Origin: an uncultured Eubacterium sp. | GTDB lineage: Bacteria > Bacillota > Clostridia > Lachnospirales > Lachnospiraceae | Reading direction: 5' to 3' | Assembly: GCA_910583555.1 (NCBI GenBank) | Contig: CAJTXO010000001.1 | Span: 124,001-188,000, forward strand | DNA: 64,000 nucleotides | Part shown: piece by piece, positions 45,913 to 54,454 of the stretch | Numbering within the stretch: position 1 is the first letter of the stretch | Layout of the letters: each line of letters opens with the position of its first letter | Position numbers and translations under genes: made by a program | Notes under the pieces: generated by a model | The model's database searches: none | Seen by the model: only the letters and a program-made list of their open reading frames with translations | Told to the model about the DNA's origin: nothing

Positions 45913-46089
45913 CTAGATACCAAAAGAAGAATAACCGAAAAATGGCGCGAGATCCTTCCAGATCATCAGCGCTTCAATCACGAGAGTACCTACCATCCCC
46001 GCCAGCGCGACCAGCGCGACTCCGGTCCGCTCAGAATTTATTTCTTTCCAGTATATATAGAAACATATGATTGAAAAAATTAGTATCAT
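45913..46089 (-). CDS. 58-residue small membrane protein
   Basis: A short frame starting MILIFSIICFYIYWK, with a GGAGAAGGAAG ribosome site directly upstream. Two hydrophobic segments (about 2-14 and 23-42) flank a charged turn, so it should span the membrane twice. It fills most of the gap between recJ and the HigA gene. No family recognised. Confidence 0.55.
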   Translation of the reverse strand: MILIFSIICFYIYWKEINSERTGVALVALAGMVGTLVIEALMIWKDLAPFFGYSSFGI

Positions 46090-46196
46090 GCTTCCTTCTC
46101 CTAATTAGGAATAAAACCTCTACTGCTATTATACTCCAGGGTACATCCGGAAATCAACTATTTTTTCAGTTCTGATCGCACCTTTGCACATTTCAC

Positions 46197-47255
46197 TTAC
46201 AATGATATGGCTATCTCGTATTTTTCCTTCAAATGGTTCAGCATGCTGTATTTTATCATTCCATCCATCTGCATCCTCCCAACAACGATCCCTGGTGCAA
46301 TCCCCTGTTCCTTTGCAAAACGGATCACACTTTTCTCTGAATAGTCTCTGCCTTGTCTGAACCTCTCAAAATCCTCTACTGCAATAAGCGTATTTCCAGA
46401 CCATTTATCCGCTGCTTTCTCGTCTTCATCCGATGTGCCGTCTGGCTGTCCTACATGGCCGAGAACGATATGCGCCAACTCGTGAAACAAGCTAAACCAA
46501 AATTTATCCGCATCTTTTCCTCTTGCGGTAAGTCCCAAAACAATTTTTTTTCCGCCCATGAATGATGCTCCTTGTAAGAATGACCCTTTCAAATGCGGAA
46601 GAAATACCAAGGCTATCCCGCAGTCTGCAAGGCACTTCTTTATCTGCGGGCAAAATTCCTTAGGCTTCAACACAGTCATCTTTCGAAGTTCCGGTATTGT
46701 TGCAATCAATCCTTTGATATTGATCGGTTCTGTTTGAATATCACGTGCTATGATCTTTGCTTTCTGAGCCCATGCCATCAGTGCCAGATCACTCTTCTCT
46801 GTCGTCGCCAGCCTTCTACAAGCAATCCTCGTGATCTGCTGATTTCCGAGAAGCGATAACTCAACCACTTCAAAATATTTTCTTAAATAAACAACTTTCT
46901 CCTTCGCGACCCTCGTCTCAGGAACCCATCCGAATTTTGCCATTTCACTATACGGAAATTGTTTTGCCATTTCGGCATCGGCATCCATCGCATTCTCAGC
47001 TTCTGCCTTTATCATCTTCTCCCTGTAAATGGCCTCAAGATTATTCCAGAACTTAGCCGGAACACCAAGAACCATCTCTAATCTGACAGCTGTCTCGGGC
47101 GTAAGCTGGACATCCCCATTAATAAGCCTGCTTATATGCTTCTCAGACATATCCATCCTGGCCGCAAACTCCTTCTGGCTCATTCCTCTGTCATTCAACT
47201 GCTCTTTCATCGTCGCCCCAGGTGGCGTTGCAATAAAACTGCGACTCATCACCAT
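46197..47255 (-). CDS. higA: HigA-type antitoxin fused to an ImmA/IrrE peptidase
   Basis: 352 residues. N-terminal XRE helix-turn-helix of the HigA/VapI type (MSQKEFAARMDMSEKHISRLINGD, about 25-48), then a linker and a C-terminal IrrE/ImmA zinc peptidase domain with HELAH near 256-260. Such HTH-peptidase fusions are known beside HigB toxins. It would repress the operon, bind the toxin and may be removed by proteolysis. ATG 47255 with AGGAGGT, 40 bases after higB. The order is toxin first, as in the HigBA family. Confidence 0.85.
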   Translation of the reverse strand: MVMSRSFIATPPGATMKEQLNDRGMSQKEFAARMDMSEKHISRLINGDVQLTPETAVRLEMVLGVPAKFWNNLEAIYREKMIKAEAENAMDADAEMAKQFPYSEMAKFGWVPETRVAKEKVVYLRKYFEVVELSLLGNQQITRIACRRLATTEKSDLALMAWAQKAKIIARDIQTEPINIKGLIATIPELRKMTVLKPKEFCPQIKKCLADCGIALVFLPHLKGSFLQGASFMGGKKIVLGLTARGKDADKFWFSLFHELAHIVLGHVGQPDGTSDEDEKAADKWSGNTLIAVEDFERFRQGRDYSEKSVIRFAKEQGIAPGIVVGRMQMDGMIKYSMLNHLKEKYEIAISL

Positions 47256-47294
47256 AGTGCTACCTCCTAATTATATTAACTTTGTCATATTACT

Positions 47295-47591
47295 TTAATG
47301 ATAATCTACAATTTCCAAAATATTAGCTATTTGTATTTTTTCGCCATTCTTCTCGAATACCAGTCTGAATGGATGAACCAGATCCACCGCATATTGTCCT
47401 TTCCTGTTCTGCGATAATGGATGGCATCTTCCGATGTGAAACTGTATCATCATTTCCACATTATCTGCAGCAGTTATTTCATCTATACGCTGATGAATTT
47501 TTTCGGCCATTTCCCTGCCATAAGTTCTTTCTGCAGTTTTGGCATCCGTACAAACCTTTTCGATTTTCTTGTTTTTATACGTGATGTCCAA
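47295..47591 (-). CDS. higB: HigB/RelE-family toxin
   Basis: 98 residues with the RelE/HigB beta core: KTAERTYGREMAEKIHQRIDEI, then HPLSQNRKGQYAVDLVHPFRLVFE. Members cut mRNA on the ribosome. TTG start at 47591 behind AAAGGAG; a GTG four codons up is out of frame. First gene of a toxin-antitoxin operon with a palindromic operator just upstream. Confidence 0.85.
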   Translation of the reverse strand: MDITYKNKKIEKVCTDAKTAERTYGREMAEKIHQRIDEITAADNVEMMIQFHIGRCHPLSQNRKGQYAVDLVHPFRLVFEKNGEKIQIANILEIVDYH

Positions 47592-47611
47592 CCCGTCACT
47601 CCTTTATCTAA

Positions 47612-47661
47612 ATTTACCTTTAAGGTAAATCAATGATAGCATAGATATACAATTTCGTCAA
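47612..47661 (-). promoter_or_regulatory. Promoter and operator of higBA
   Basis: TTGACG (complement of 47656-47661), 17 bases, TATCAT (complement of 47633-47638). The perfect palindrome ATTTACCTT-T-AAGGTAAAT (47612-47630) starts three bases after the -10 box, the expected place for HigA autorepression. Confidence 0.75.
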
Positions 47662-47683
47662 GAAAATACTTTTAAGTAACCCG

Positions 47684-48391
47684 TTATTTTAACTCGATAC
47701 ATACCCCAACAAAACAAGTATACGGTTTGATCAGCGTTTCGTAATACCGTTTATCACCGATAGCGTATTCATGCCCCGTTGCAAACCACTCCTCCCAGGC
47801 CAGGTCAAAACATTCCATCTCCCACGTCGTAACTCTTTCCATTTTATCGTGGTTCCCAACAATTTCCCTCCACTCCGCCGGGCTTTTGAACATATACGCT
47901 TCATCCCCCAGCCAGTCAGAAAGAAGTTCCCCGGAGCGGCCGCCGTATTCATTTTTTATGCCGGGAATGCCAATTAATACTACCGCTTTCTCATTCAAAA
48001 ACGGCAAGATCTTCTTCTCAAAAAATCCAGCTTCAGCAGCAAAATAATGATAAGAATCTATGCTAAACAAAGCGTCAAACTGTCCTTTATCAAAACTCAG
48101 ATCATTTGCATCCTCATGAATGGCAGAAATCTGTTTCCCTACGCCCCAGTCTTCAAATCTCTTTTCATTATCTTCCGCGCGGATCCAAAGGTCATTTGCG
48201 TAAACTTTTGCCCCTGTTTCTTTCGCGATCATAAGGCTCGTTAATCCCGTCCCGCATCCCAGATCGAGAACTGTATTATCTTCATTTAGCTGCAACGGAT
48301 ACCTGTTTAATAATTCTTCCAAAATCCTTGCACTGTTTGGTCCCATCAACGTATCGGCTGATATATATTTTGTATAATCGCTAATATCCAT
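47684..48391 (-). CDS. SAM-dependent methyltransferase (class I)
   Basis: 235 residues. Motif I VLDLGCGTGLTSLM, an acidic YANDLWIRAED, then LFSIDSYHYF. The fold is that of small-molecule methyltransferases; WFATGHEYAIGDKRYYE near the end recalls enzymes of the YrrT/ UbiE-like group, substrate unknown. ATG 48391 with GGAGGT. A single gene between higBA and the Nudix gene. Confidence 0.8.
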   Translation of the reverse strand: MDISDYTKYISADTLMGPNSARILEELLNRYPLQLNEDNTVLDLGCGTGLTSLMIAKETGAKVYANDLWIRAEDNEKRFEDWGVGKQISAIHEDANDLSFDKGQFDALFSIDSYHYFAAEAGFFEKKILPFLNEKAVVLIGIPGIKNEYGGRSGELLSDWLGDEAYMFKSPAEWREIVGNHDKMERVTTWEMECFDLAWEEWFATGHEYAIGDKRYYETLIKPYTCFVGVCIELK

Positions 48392-48454
48392 AATTACCTC
48401 CATCCACTCACGTCCCTTGCGCATCAAAGAACTAAATGTTCTTACATCCCAATT

Positions 48455-49525
48455 TTAAAATCCGCACCTGAAAAACGCTTCCAGATTCCTCCTGAACAAT
48501 TTGGCCGGCCGATGCCCCGCCCCCTCGATCATCTGCTCTGTCTCGACCACATAAGGCGCGATCTTCCTCCTGAAATTCGCCGCTGTCAATTTCTGATCCA
48601 GAATGGTTTCAAACGCCTTCTGAAGCTGCGTCAGCGTAAACGTCTCCGGCATAAGATCAAAAACGATCGCCCCATCCGTCTCCGCCAGACGGCGCAGCAT
48701 GAGAAGCGCACACGTCATGATCTTAGCGTGGTCAAACGCGATTCCCCGATTTTCCACGATCTCATATTTCGTCGTCTCATGATAATCCACGCACTCCCTT
48801 CTCTCGCGAATGACGGCCGACAAGCTGACTGCCTCCCAGTCCGAACTGCCCTCACCCGAACTGCCCTCACCCGAACTGCCCTCACCCGAACTGCCCTCAC
48901 CCGAACTGCCCTCACCCGAACCGTCCAAACCGGAACTTCCCAGATTCGTGGCCCCCTCATCCGTATTCACAAGCCGGAGGACATACTCATTTTCAACGAG
49001 CGCATTCGACTCCTTCACACTCCTGGCAATCTCCTTTTTCTCCAATTCCACATCAAACCACCGCGCTTCCCATGCGTCACTCCCCGCCCGCAGATCGCAC
49101 TTTTCCCCGTCGAGCAGTGCCATGAATGTATGCGAGATGATCCACCCCCTTGGATCCCTGCCGACATCCCCATAAATACCGCACAGATTTATATAGGCGT
49201 CCTTCACATGCGTTTCCTCGTACAATTCCCGCCGCGCCGTCTCGTACACATCTTCGTTGCTCCGGCAGAATCCCCCCGGCAGTGCCCATTGATCCCGGTA
49301 CGGATACCCCGCACGCTTCACCAGCAGGATCTTCAGCTTCCTCTCCGGCAGTTTACGGAAATTCTCCGCATCCCGAACCGGATTTGACACACACTTTTTT
49401 CCCATGATGGAAAACACCGCCACATCCGTAGCGATCGACGGACGATCAAACCGTGTTATGTTATATTGTTCCAAATACTCTTTTTCCTCTTTGCTCATGC
49501 GATACGCCTTTTTTTGCCCACTCAC
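48455..49525 (-). CDS. Nudix protein with C-terminal winged helix (NrtR-like) and tandem repeat
   Basis: 356 residues. The Nudix box GGFCRSNEDVYETARRELYEET sits near 85-106 with its REXXEE intact, so it may hydrolyse a nucleoside diphosphate. The C-terminal part (about 250-356) looks like the winged-helix end of NrtR-type NAD regulators. Between them, about 203-230, is a Gly/Glu/Ser repeat (EGSSG five times) encoded by 15-bp units. No NAD gene is nearby here; the nad operon is 27 kb away. Could be enzyme or regulator. Confidence 0.75.
   Translation of the reverse strand: MSGQKKAYRMSKEEKEYLEQYNITRFDRPSIATDVAVFSIMGKKCVSNPVRDAENFRKLPERKLKILLVKRAGYPYRDQWALPGGFCRSNEDVYETARRELYEETHVKDAYINLCGIYGDVGRDPRGWIISHTFMALLDGEKCDLRAGSDAWEARWFDVELEKKEIARSVKESNALVENEYVLRLVNTDEGATNLGSSGLDGSGEGSSGEGSSGEGSSGEGSSGEGSSDWEAVSLSAVIRERRECVDYHETTKYEIVENRGIAFDHAKIMTCALLMLRRLAETDGAIVFDLMPETFTLTQLQKAFETILDQKLTAANFRRKIAPYVVETEQMIEGAGHRPAKLFRRNLEAFFRCGF
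48841..48915 (-). repeat. Five perfect 15-bp coding repeats in the Nudix gene
   Basis: CCGAACTGCCCTCAC repeats five times without a mismatch, then a degenerate unit follows. It encodes a flexible Gly/Glu/Ser linker. Perfect identity suggests recent or ongoing slippage; changes keep the frame. Confidence 0.95.
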
Positions 49526-49628
49526 GCCATTTACCTCCTTTTTCCGTATTGCTTTATACTGCGATTTGTACCCATCCCAAATTTATCATAAAAGCCAGAA
49601 ACGCGCTAGTGTGATGACACGTTTATAT

Positions 49629-50558
49629 TCAGGACGCCACAAGCTGCCCCTTCCTTTCGGCCACCCGCACCGAGATCTCGCTCCCTGCGTGAAACGCGAT
49701 CAGATCGTCCTCGATCCCATCCGAAAATAATACGCCGTCCGCCGGCATTTTGGAGACAATGCGGAAATCATCCCCCTCTTCTATTTTGCCGAATACGATG
49801 CCCGCCTGCGTCGCCCGGCTCGGGTACGGTTCCCTCACGACAAATGTCAGCCTGTTATCGTCCCAGGCTAACGGCGCCTCCTCGATCGCCCCGCAGGAAA
49901 AAATCTCCGCCATCCGCCTTGCCTGTGCCATCACGGATCTGAACCATCCCGTAGCGCCGAGTCCGGTGGAAACAATGATCCCGCTCGAAGACTGGTTCTC
50001 CCGCTGCCCGTTCCACATGAGATCATAACGCGCGGAGGCGTGCGTCCGGCAGCCGATGAACAGGTCGTTGACCGCCAGCATCTTCTGCCCGTCTTTCGTA
50101 ACGGCCTCCGCCATCGTAACCTCGCGCACACGGTGGCGCCCCGCGATGACCTCCGGCAGTATCTCCGCCAGCTGCCCCGCCTCAAACGCCAGCAGCACGC
50201 CGTCCCATCTGGCGGCATCCGGATTTACGCCGATCAGCGGCTGTCCATGCAGATATTTCATCACATTGGCGACAAGTCCGTCCTGCCCCACCGCGATCAC
50301 AATATCCCGCTCCCCAAACATCATATTCGGCAAAAAGCCGCGCTCGATCCTTTGCACCCTGGCAAACCGCTCCGCCACATCGCCCACCTGCTGCAACACC
50401 GCCTGATACTGCCGGTCTTCTGCGAGATAATCCGCAAAATCGGCTCCCATGTGCTCTATATAAAATTTCGCCTGCTCTACTGTGTTATATTTCATTACCA
50501 GTTCATTAAGCCTCGTTTTTCTGGTAACTATAACGATCTTATTCATTCCCCGTTCCAT
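49629..50558 (-). CDS. NAD-kinase-like protein
   Basis: 309 residues. VAVGQDGLVANVM resembles the GGDG motif of ATP-NAD kinases with the Asp kept but the first Gly replaced; NDLFIG matches the NE/D region and IIVSTGLGATGW the glycine-rich GSTAY site. It is thus an NADK-fold protein with divergent motifs, maybe binding another substrate. ATG 50558 after AAGGAG is preferred over the upstream codons. It starts 33 bases after the SPFH gene, in one operon. Confidence 0.7.
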   Translation of the reverse strand: MERGMNKIVIVTRKTRLNELVMKYNTVEQAKFYIEHMGADFADYLAEDRQYQAVLQQVGDVAERFARVQRIERGFLPNMMFGERDIVIAVGQDGLVANVMKYLHGQPLIGVNPDAARWDGVLLAFEAGQLAEILPEVIAGRHRVREVTMAEAVTKDGQKMLAVNDLFIGCRTHASARYDLMWNGQRENQSSSGIIVSTGLGATGWFRSVMAQARRMAEIFSCGAIEEAPLAWDDNRLTFVVREPYPSRATQAGIVFGKIEEGDDFRIVSKMPADGVLFSDGIEDDLIAFHAGSEISVRVAERKGQLVAS

Positions 50559-50590
50559 CGCTGCCACTCCTTTGCTTGCCGCTGACACTT

Positions 50591-51610
50591 TTATTTCTCC
50601 GCCAACGCCTCCAAAAGATCCGGCGACACGTTTAATACACCAATCTTATCTGCCTTGTCGCCAATTTCCACAAATGCCTTGGCGATCAGTGCCTTGCTGT
50701 CCATCCCGCTCGCGGCCAGCGCCTTCACCACCTCCGTGTCAATGCCGGCAAAGGTTTTTAAAAGAACTGCGGAATCATATGCTTTGGCATCGGATCTTTT
50801 CTTTGCGTTTTCCGTCTGCAGTTCCACCAGTTTTCGGTTTTCCTCTTCCAGCCGGATATCGTCCCGGAGTTTCCTGGCGTCTAACTCCGCCTGCTTTTCC
50901 AGAACGAGACGCTTTGTCTCCATCTCTTTTTCCTTCTTTTCTTTCTCCTTTTCGGCGATACTGATCTCCGTATTCAATTCATTTTCCGTGACGATGCGCT
51001 CCTGCTCGATCGCCGCGTTGCGCCGCTTGTAAATGGCGTCATCCTGCTGCCGCAGGATCTCCTCGCGCGTAGCCGCCTCCAGCGCCTTCTGCGTATCCGG
51101 TTTCGCGAGGATCCCCAGAATGGAAACGGAGATCAGCTCCAGACCAAACTCCCGCATCGTCATATCCTGCTTCAGGTTCTCACGCAGCGCCTCCGCCAGC
51201 GCGTCGCCGGAGATCATCGCCGTGCGCACATCCCTCGTACTCATAAATTTCGTGGCGTACACCTTCGCGAGGTTGATCATCCGCTTCGCCATCTTCTGCT
51301 TGGCCTCCGCCAGCACCGTCTGGTTTTCCTTTTTCGTATTCTTATAGGAAAAATCGACCATACGCGACGCTCTCTCGTAATCTGAAATCGTATAAGAAAT
51401 GTCGCCCTGCACGCTGACATCCTGAAAATCCGAGGTCATGATCCCGTCAAAGGCAAACGGCGCGTCAAAAGCCGTCGCCGGCACCACGATCATGCTTGTG
51501 GTCAGGGTGTTGTAAAAAAACGATAACCCCAGTCCCTTCTGCACGACCTCTCCTCTTTTTACTTTGATCACATACTCCGTTGGCTCAAATTTCTTGTATC
51601 GGATACCCAT
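50591..51610 (-). CDS. SPFH/Band 7 domain protein
   Basis: 339 residues. Band 7 domain at about 1-190 (RGEVVQKGLGLSFFY, QDVSVQGDISYTISD, VRTAMISGDALAEALRENL, LISVSILGI), then a charged coiled coil (about 195-280) and a C-terminal SPFH tail. No membrane helix is apparent at the N-terminus, unlike flotillins. First of a two-gene operon with the NAD-kinase-like gene. Confidence 0.85.
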   Translation of the reverse strand: MGIRYKKFEPTEYVIKVKRGEVVQKGLGLSFFYNTLTTSMIVVPATAFDAPFAFDGIMTSDFQDVSVQGDISYTISDYERASRMVDFSYKNTKKENQTVLAEAKQKMAKRMINLAKVYATKFMSTRDVRTAMISGDALAEALRENLKQDMTMREFGLELISVSILGILAKPDTQKALEAATREEILRQQDDAIYKRRNAAIEQERIVTENELNTEISIAEKEKEKKEKEMETKRLVLEKQAELDARKLRDDIRLEEENRKLVELQTENAKKRSDAKAYDSAVLLKTFAGIDTEVVKALAASGMDSKALIAKAFVEIGDKADKIGVLNVSPDLLEALAEK

Positions 51611-51685
51611 AAAAATCTCCTCCTTTTCCTTTTTTTGTTAAAAGCAATTTGATATTATCACTTTAGTAATATGTTGTTGTGTTTC

Positions 51686-51714
51686 ATCTTACTATCATTT
51701 TGATAATATGTCAA
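51686..51714 (-). promoter_or_regulatory. Promoter of the SPFH operon
   Basis: TTGACA (complement of 51709-51714), 17 bases, TAAGAT (complement of 51686-51691). The arms ATATTATCA (51652-51660) and TGATAATAT (51701-51709) form a spaced inverted repeat flanking the start point, perhaps a dispersed operator. Confidence 0.7.
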
Positions 51715-51756
51715 GAGGAAATTTCATCTTTTTTTGTTTTTCATCAAAATAAATTC

Positions 51757-51786
51757 AGGGCGAAGATTTTTCAGTATCTTCGCCCT
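51757..51786 (-). terminator. Terminator after the zinc-ribbon genes
   Basis: AGGGCGAAGAT and ATCTTCGCCCT, 11-bp arms with an eight-base loop, then a T-rich stretch on the minus strand. Confidence 0.7.
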
Positions 51787-51834
51787 TTGCCGTGCCTCAT
51801 GGAACTATATCAAATTTTTCTGCATCAAAACGCT

Positions 51835-52230
51835 TTATGCGCCCATCTCCGCTATTAACGAAAACAAACTTACTAATGAAAACACGCCATAAATTATGGA
51901 CAGCGAACCAATGATAATTCCAATGACCGCAAGCCCTTTTCCATTTTCATTTTTCTGCTTGCAATTTATAAGACCGATAACCGATACGACGGTTGCCGCG
52001 ATCCCTACAATCCCCCAAAAATTGAGCACAAGCGAAATGCACGATAACACCAGTCCGACAATGCAGATCGTGTTGTACGGTGCTTTCTGTACGACAGACT
52101 GTCCGGCCGGCTTAACATAACCGTTCGCATTCGAAACAGGCGGCGGTGTCGTGCCTGGCTGCGCCGCTCCACACTCTGGACAGAATGCGGAATCATCCGG
52201 TATTTCTTTTCCACAATTTGTACAAAACAT
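51835..52230 (-). CDS. Zinc-ribbon membrane protein
   Basis: 131 residues. N-terminal zinc ribbon CTNCGKEIPDDSAFCPECG, a Pro-rich linker, then two membrane segments (about 53-75 and 100-125) with glycines in the style of DUF4190. Lies 14 bases after the other zinc-ribbon gene. Function unknown. Confidence 0.7.
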   Translation of the reverse strand: MFCTNCGKEIPDDSAFCPECGAAQPGTTPPPVSNANGYVKPAGQSVVQKAPYNTICIVGLVLSCISLVLNFWGIVGIAATVVSVIGLINCKQKNENGKGLAVIGIIIGSLSIIYGVFSLVSLFSLIAEMGA

Positions 52231-52244
52231 ATTGATATCCTCCC

Positions 52245-52604
52245 TTATTTTACTTCAAGACTGCCCGTCAACCTGTTCCACTTCATATTCAGAGTGACAT
52301 GACCGGTAACATTGATGTTTACGATTTTGTTGCGGATGCTGCACGAGAACGCTATATTATGTGCTCCTGCTGAAATAGGGATATCCAGTGTTTCTCCATT
52401 CTCAATTTTGTACTCTGCATTACCATCAATGATAATTTTGACCGCCGGATTTACCGCAAACCACTGTTTGGCCCTGTTGACCGTCAGCGTATAGCTGTTC
52501 CCTGTGGTTACGCCCCCGTTGGCAGCCTGACCTACCGGATGCCCGCATTTTGGACAGAATTTTGACGATGCCGCCATTTCGCTGCCGCATTTACTGCAAA
52601 ACAT
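52245..52604 (-). CDS. Zinc-ribbon protein with beta C-terminal domain
   Basis: 119 residues. CSKCGSEMAASSKFCPKCG is a zinc ribbon; the rest is a small all-beta domain (KQWFAVNPAVKIIIDG...GAHNIAFSCSIRNKIVNI) with no membrane helix. It is co-transcribed with the zinc-ribbon membrane protein and could be its partner. Function unknown. Confidence 0.7.
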   Translation of the reverse strand: MFCSKCGSEMAASSKFCPKCGHPVGQAANGGVTTGNSYTLTVNRAKQWFAVNPAVKIIIDGNAEYKIENGETLDIPISAGAHNIAFSCSIRNKIVNINVTGHVTLNMKWNRLTGSLEVK

Positions 52605-52776
52605 ATGTTATCCTCCCTTGTTCTTACTCTCCCATCCTGACGCACAACGCTTTCGTTCATAATATCGTCCGCTCCGCTTTCTGATGGGATTTACTACCGC
52701 TATTATATCAAAGGGATATATGATCCGCAATAGGAAAATATTTTTGACATTTTTTATCGCTCATTTCGCCGGACGA

Positions 52777-52808
52777 CAATACAAAAACCGCCTTCCGCTG
52801 TCCAGATG
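52777..52808. repeat. 32-bp repeat, copy 1 (fragment of a terminator copy)
   Basis: 30 of 32 bases match 56691-56722, which is the right arm of the terminator after the DGR target gene. Here the pairing left arm is missing. The rest of the gap 52605-52867 shows no gene. Confidence 0.65.
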
Positions 52809-52867
52809 ATGCGTCTCGCACCATAGAAGAAATCTATGAGAAATTTGAGAACATACAATTATTTCTA

Positions 52868-53194
52868 TTAAAAAAACACCTTGACATATATCAATGTCTT
52901 CTCTAACAAATCTTCTGGCATTTTCTCTACAAACTGAATATTTCTGCTAATCACATCCAAACATTTCATATGTTCCGTCAGTATCACACCTGTCGTTTTC
53001 GTTCTATTATCTAAAGGGATATGCAACGGAAATTTATTGCTTGTATTCGTAATCGGACGCACCACAGCAAATTTAGTCCTTATAAAAAACTGTTCATTAC
53101 TGATGATCACTCCAAGTCTTCTTCCTGCCTGTTCATGTTCTGATTGTGGGCTAAAATCCAAAAATACAATATCCCCTTGCTTTGGATTATACAT
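52868..53194 (-). CDS. mazF: MazF/PemK toxin
   Basis: 108 residues. PKQGDIVFLDFSPQSEHEQAGRRLGVIIS is the MazF start with the nuclease Arg region, followed by VRPITNT. It cuts RNA at short sites. ATG 53194 overlaps the mazE stop by one base (TAATG), which gives tight coupling. AT-rich. Confidence 0.88.
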   Translation of the reverse strand: MYNPKQGDIVFLDFSPQSEHEQAGRRLGVIISNEQFFIRTKFAVVRPITNTSNKFPLHIPLDNRTKTTGVILTEHMKCLDVISRNIQFVEKMPEDLLEKTLIYVKVFF

Positions 53195-53439
53195 TACCAC
53201 ACTTCCTTCCCAACAGGAGAACCCCAGTCAAATTCCTCTGCTGCATATTCTCCGTCATAATCTTTAAATATATCTTCCAGCGTAAGTTCTTTTTGTTTTT
53301 TGACTTTCGAAATAACAATATTATTATCAACCCTGTTAAGTTCTACAACATCATTCTCCATCATTCCTACTGCTTCAAGAAATGCTTTCGGTATTCTTAT
53401 CCCCTGTGAATTTCCCCATTTCTGAATCGTTGCTTGCAT
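53194..53439 (-). CDS. mazE: MazE antitoxin (AbrB type)
   Basis: 81 residues. AbrB/MazE swapped-hairpin domain: QATIQKWGNSQGIRIPKAFLEAVGM, then a disordered acidic tail that binds toxin. ATG 53439 after AAAGGAGATGA. The divergent XRE-like gene starts 81 bases away with a strong palindrome between. Confidence 0.9.
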   Translation of the reverse strand: MQATIQKWGNSQGIRIPKAFLEAVGMMENDVVELNRVDNNIVISKVKKQKELTLEDIFKDYDGEYAAEEFDWGSPVGKEVW

Positions 53440-53470
53440 AAAATCATCTCCTTTCATATATCAAGTATAT

Positions 53471-53495
53471 TTTAGGCGTTTGCGAAACGCCTAAA
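53471..53495. promoter_or_regulatory. Palindromic operator between mazE and the XRE-like gene
   Basis: TTTAGGCGTTT-GCG-AAACGCCTAAA, perfect 11-bp arms. It sits between divergent genes; probable binding site of MazE(F) or of the XRE protein. Confidence 0.75.
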
Positions 53496-53519
53496 TAATT
53501 TTATTATATCGAAAGGAGA

Positions 53520-53768
53520 GTGGGTCTCATTATTGATTATAGCCCTTTATGGAAAACAATGGAAAAAGCAAATATTTCGCAATATCGGCTACTGAAATCT
53601 GGCATCGACAACAGAACTCTCGATTCTCTAAAAAAGAATAAGAATATTACCATGCTTACTCTTGAAAAACTCTGTGTGATACTGAATTGCAGTCCAAATA
53701 GTTTTCCTAAATCTTGGCAAGTTGTAGTCTGCAAAGAAAAAGTGTGCCAATTGCTCAGCACACTGTAG
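53520..53768 (+). CDS. Small XRE/YozG-like HTH protein, altered C-terminus
   Basis: About 82 residues. IIDYSPLWKTMEKANISQYRLLKSGID...TLDSLKKNKNITMLTLEKLCVILNC is the YozG-like Cro/C1 fold. After NCSPN the usual acidic end is replaced by SFPKSWQVVVCKEK, as after a frameshift or replacement. The GTG start is nearly on top of its AAAGGAGAG site, so translation might start at a codon a little downstream. Divergent from mazEF. Confidence 0.55.
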   Translation: MGLIIDYSPLWKTMEKANISQYRLLKSGIDNRTLDSLKKNKNITMLTLEKLCVILNCSPNSFPKSWQVVVCKEKVCQLLSTL

Positions 53769-53798
53769 TTACTACATAATAACTTCAAATTAGTTTTG

Positions 53799-54092
53799 TT
53801 ATTGTATAGGATACGTATAGTTATCTGTACTCTTTAAGATATTTTCCCAATCCCGCTCATTTCGTAAAATGCGGAGAATATGTATTTCCCTCTCGATCTC
53901 TTTGACCACATAAAAGATAAGAGAGGGTGAAAAAACCTTTTTGTAAATATTATATCCTCGGTACAGAATATGTGTCTTGGTGTAAAGTTTCGCATTTGAG
54001 GCAATCTTTTTGAACTCCTCACGAATATTATCCTGAAATTTATCGGCATCATATTTCGAGAACCTGTCTTCAAGAAAATATTTATTAAACGG
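53799..54092 (-). pseudogene. Truncated RelE/ParE toxin, 5' end lost
   Basis: The minus frame reads FLEDRFSKYDADKFQDNI... ending LRNERDWENILKSTDN, the middle and end of a RelE/ParE toxin (ERDWENIL is the typical C-terminus). A TAG precedes it at 54095 with no start codon between, so the N-terminal third is gone. The other frames here are shadows. Confidence 0.6.
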
Positions 54093-54134
54093 CTAACTAT
54101 TATCTGAATACGTGGATACAATTTCTCATTTTCC

Positions 54135-54169
54135 AAAAAAAGGTGTGTCGTCGCCAACACACCTTTTTT
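54135..54169. terminator. Bidirectional terminator in the decayed toxin region
   Basis: AAAAAAAGGTGTGT and ACACACCTTTTTT arms with a short loop between the two toxin remnants. Confidence 0.75.
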
Positions 54170-54182
54170 GTACCTTACTATT

Positions 54183-54454
54183 TTATATTTTGAGAATTGT
54201 TTTCCAATCCTGTTTATCATATAAAACACGAATAATATGTACGATATCTTCAAATTCATCATAAATATAGAAAATATTGTAATTTTCATACCATGTCATA
54301 CGAAATCCCAAACGTGCCAGAATAGAATCATTAACCAGTTGATGTTCTTTCGGGAACATACAAAGTTCCTCAGCCTTATCAACGATTCCGATATATAATT
54401 ATCAATCCGGACCAGATCAAATTCTGCCGGTTCCGTAAAATTAACGATAGACAC
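54183..54454 (-). pseudogene. RelE/ParE toxin with frameshift and internal deletion
   Basis: Starts GTG 54454 with MSIVNFTEPAEFDLVRIDNYI in one frame, then jumps to another frame reading VDKAEELCMFPKEHQLV, LARLGFRMTWYENYNIFYIY and LYDKQDWKTILKI to a stop at 54183. In family members about twenty residues lie between the parts. The product is therefore not made whole. Confidence 0.65.

Noticed and set aside
48841..48915. CRISPR array
   Set aside because: The 15-bp units are contiguous and in frame within the Nudix gene, so they are a coding tandem repeat.
53834..54289. A 151-codon minus-strand frame
   Set aside because: It runs across two toxin remnants in the wrong frame; the recognisable RelE/ParE residues are in the other minus frames.
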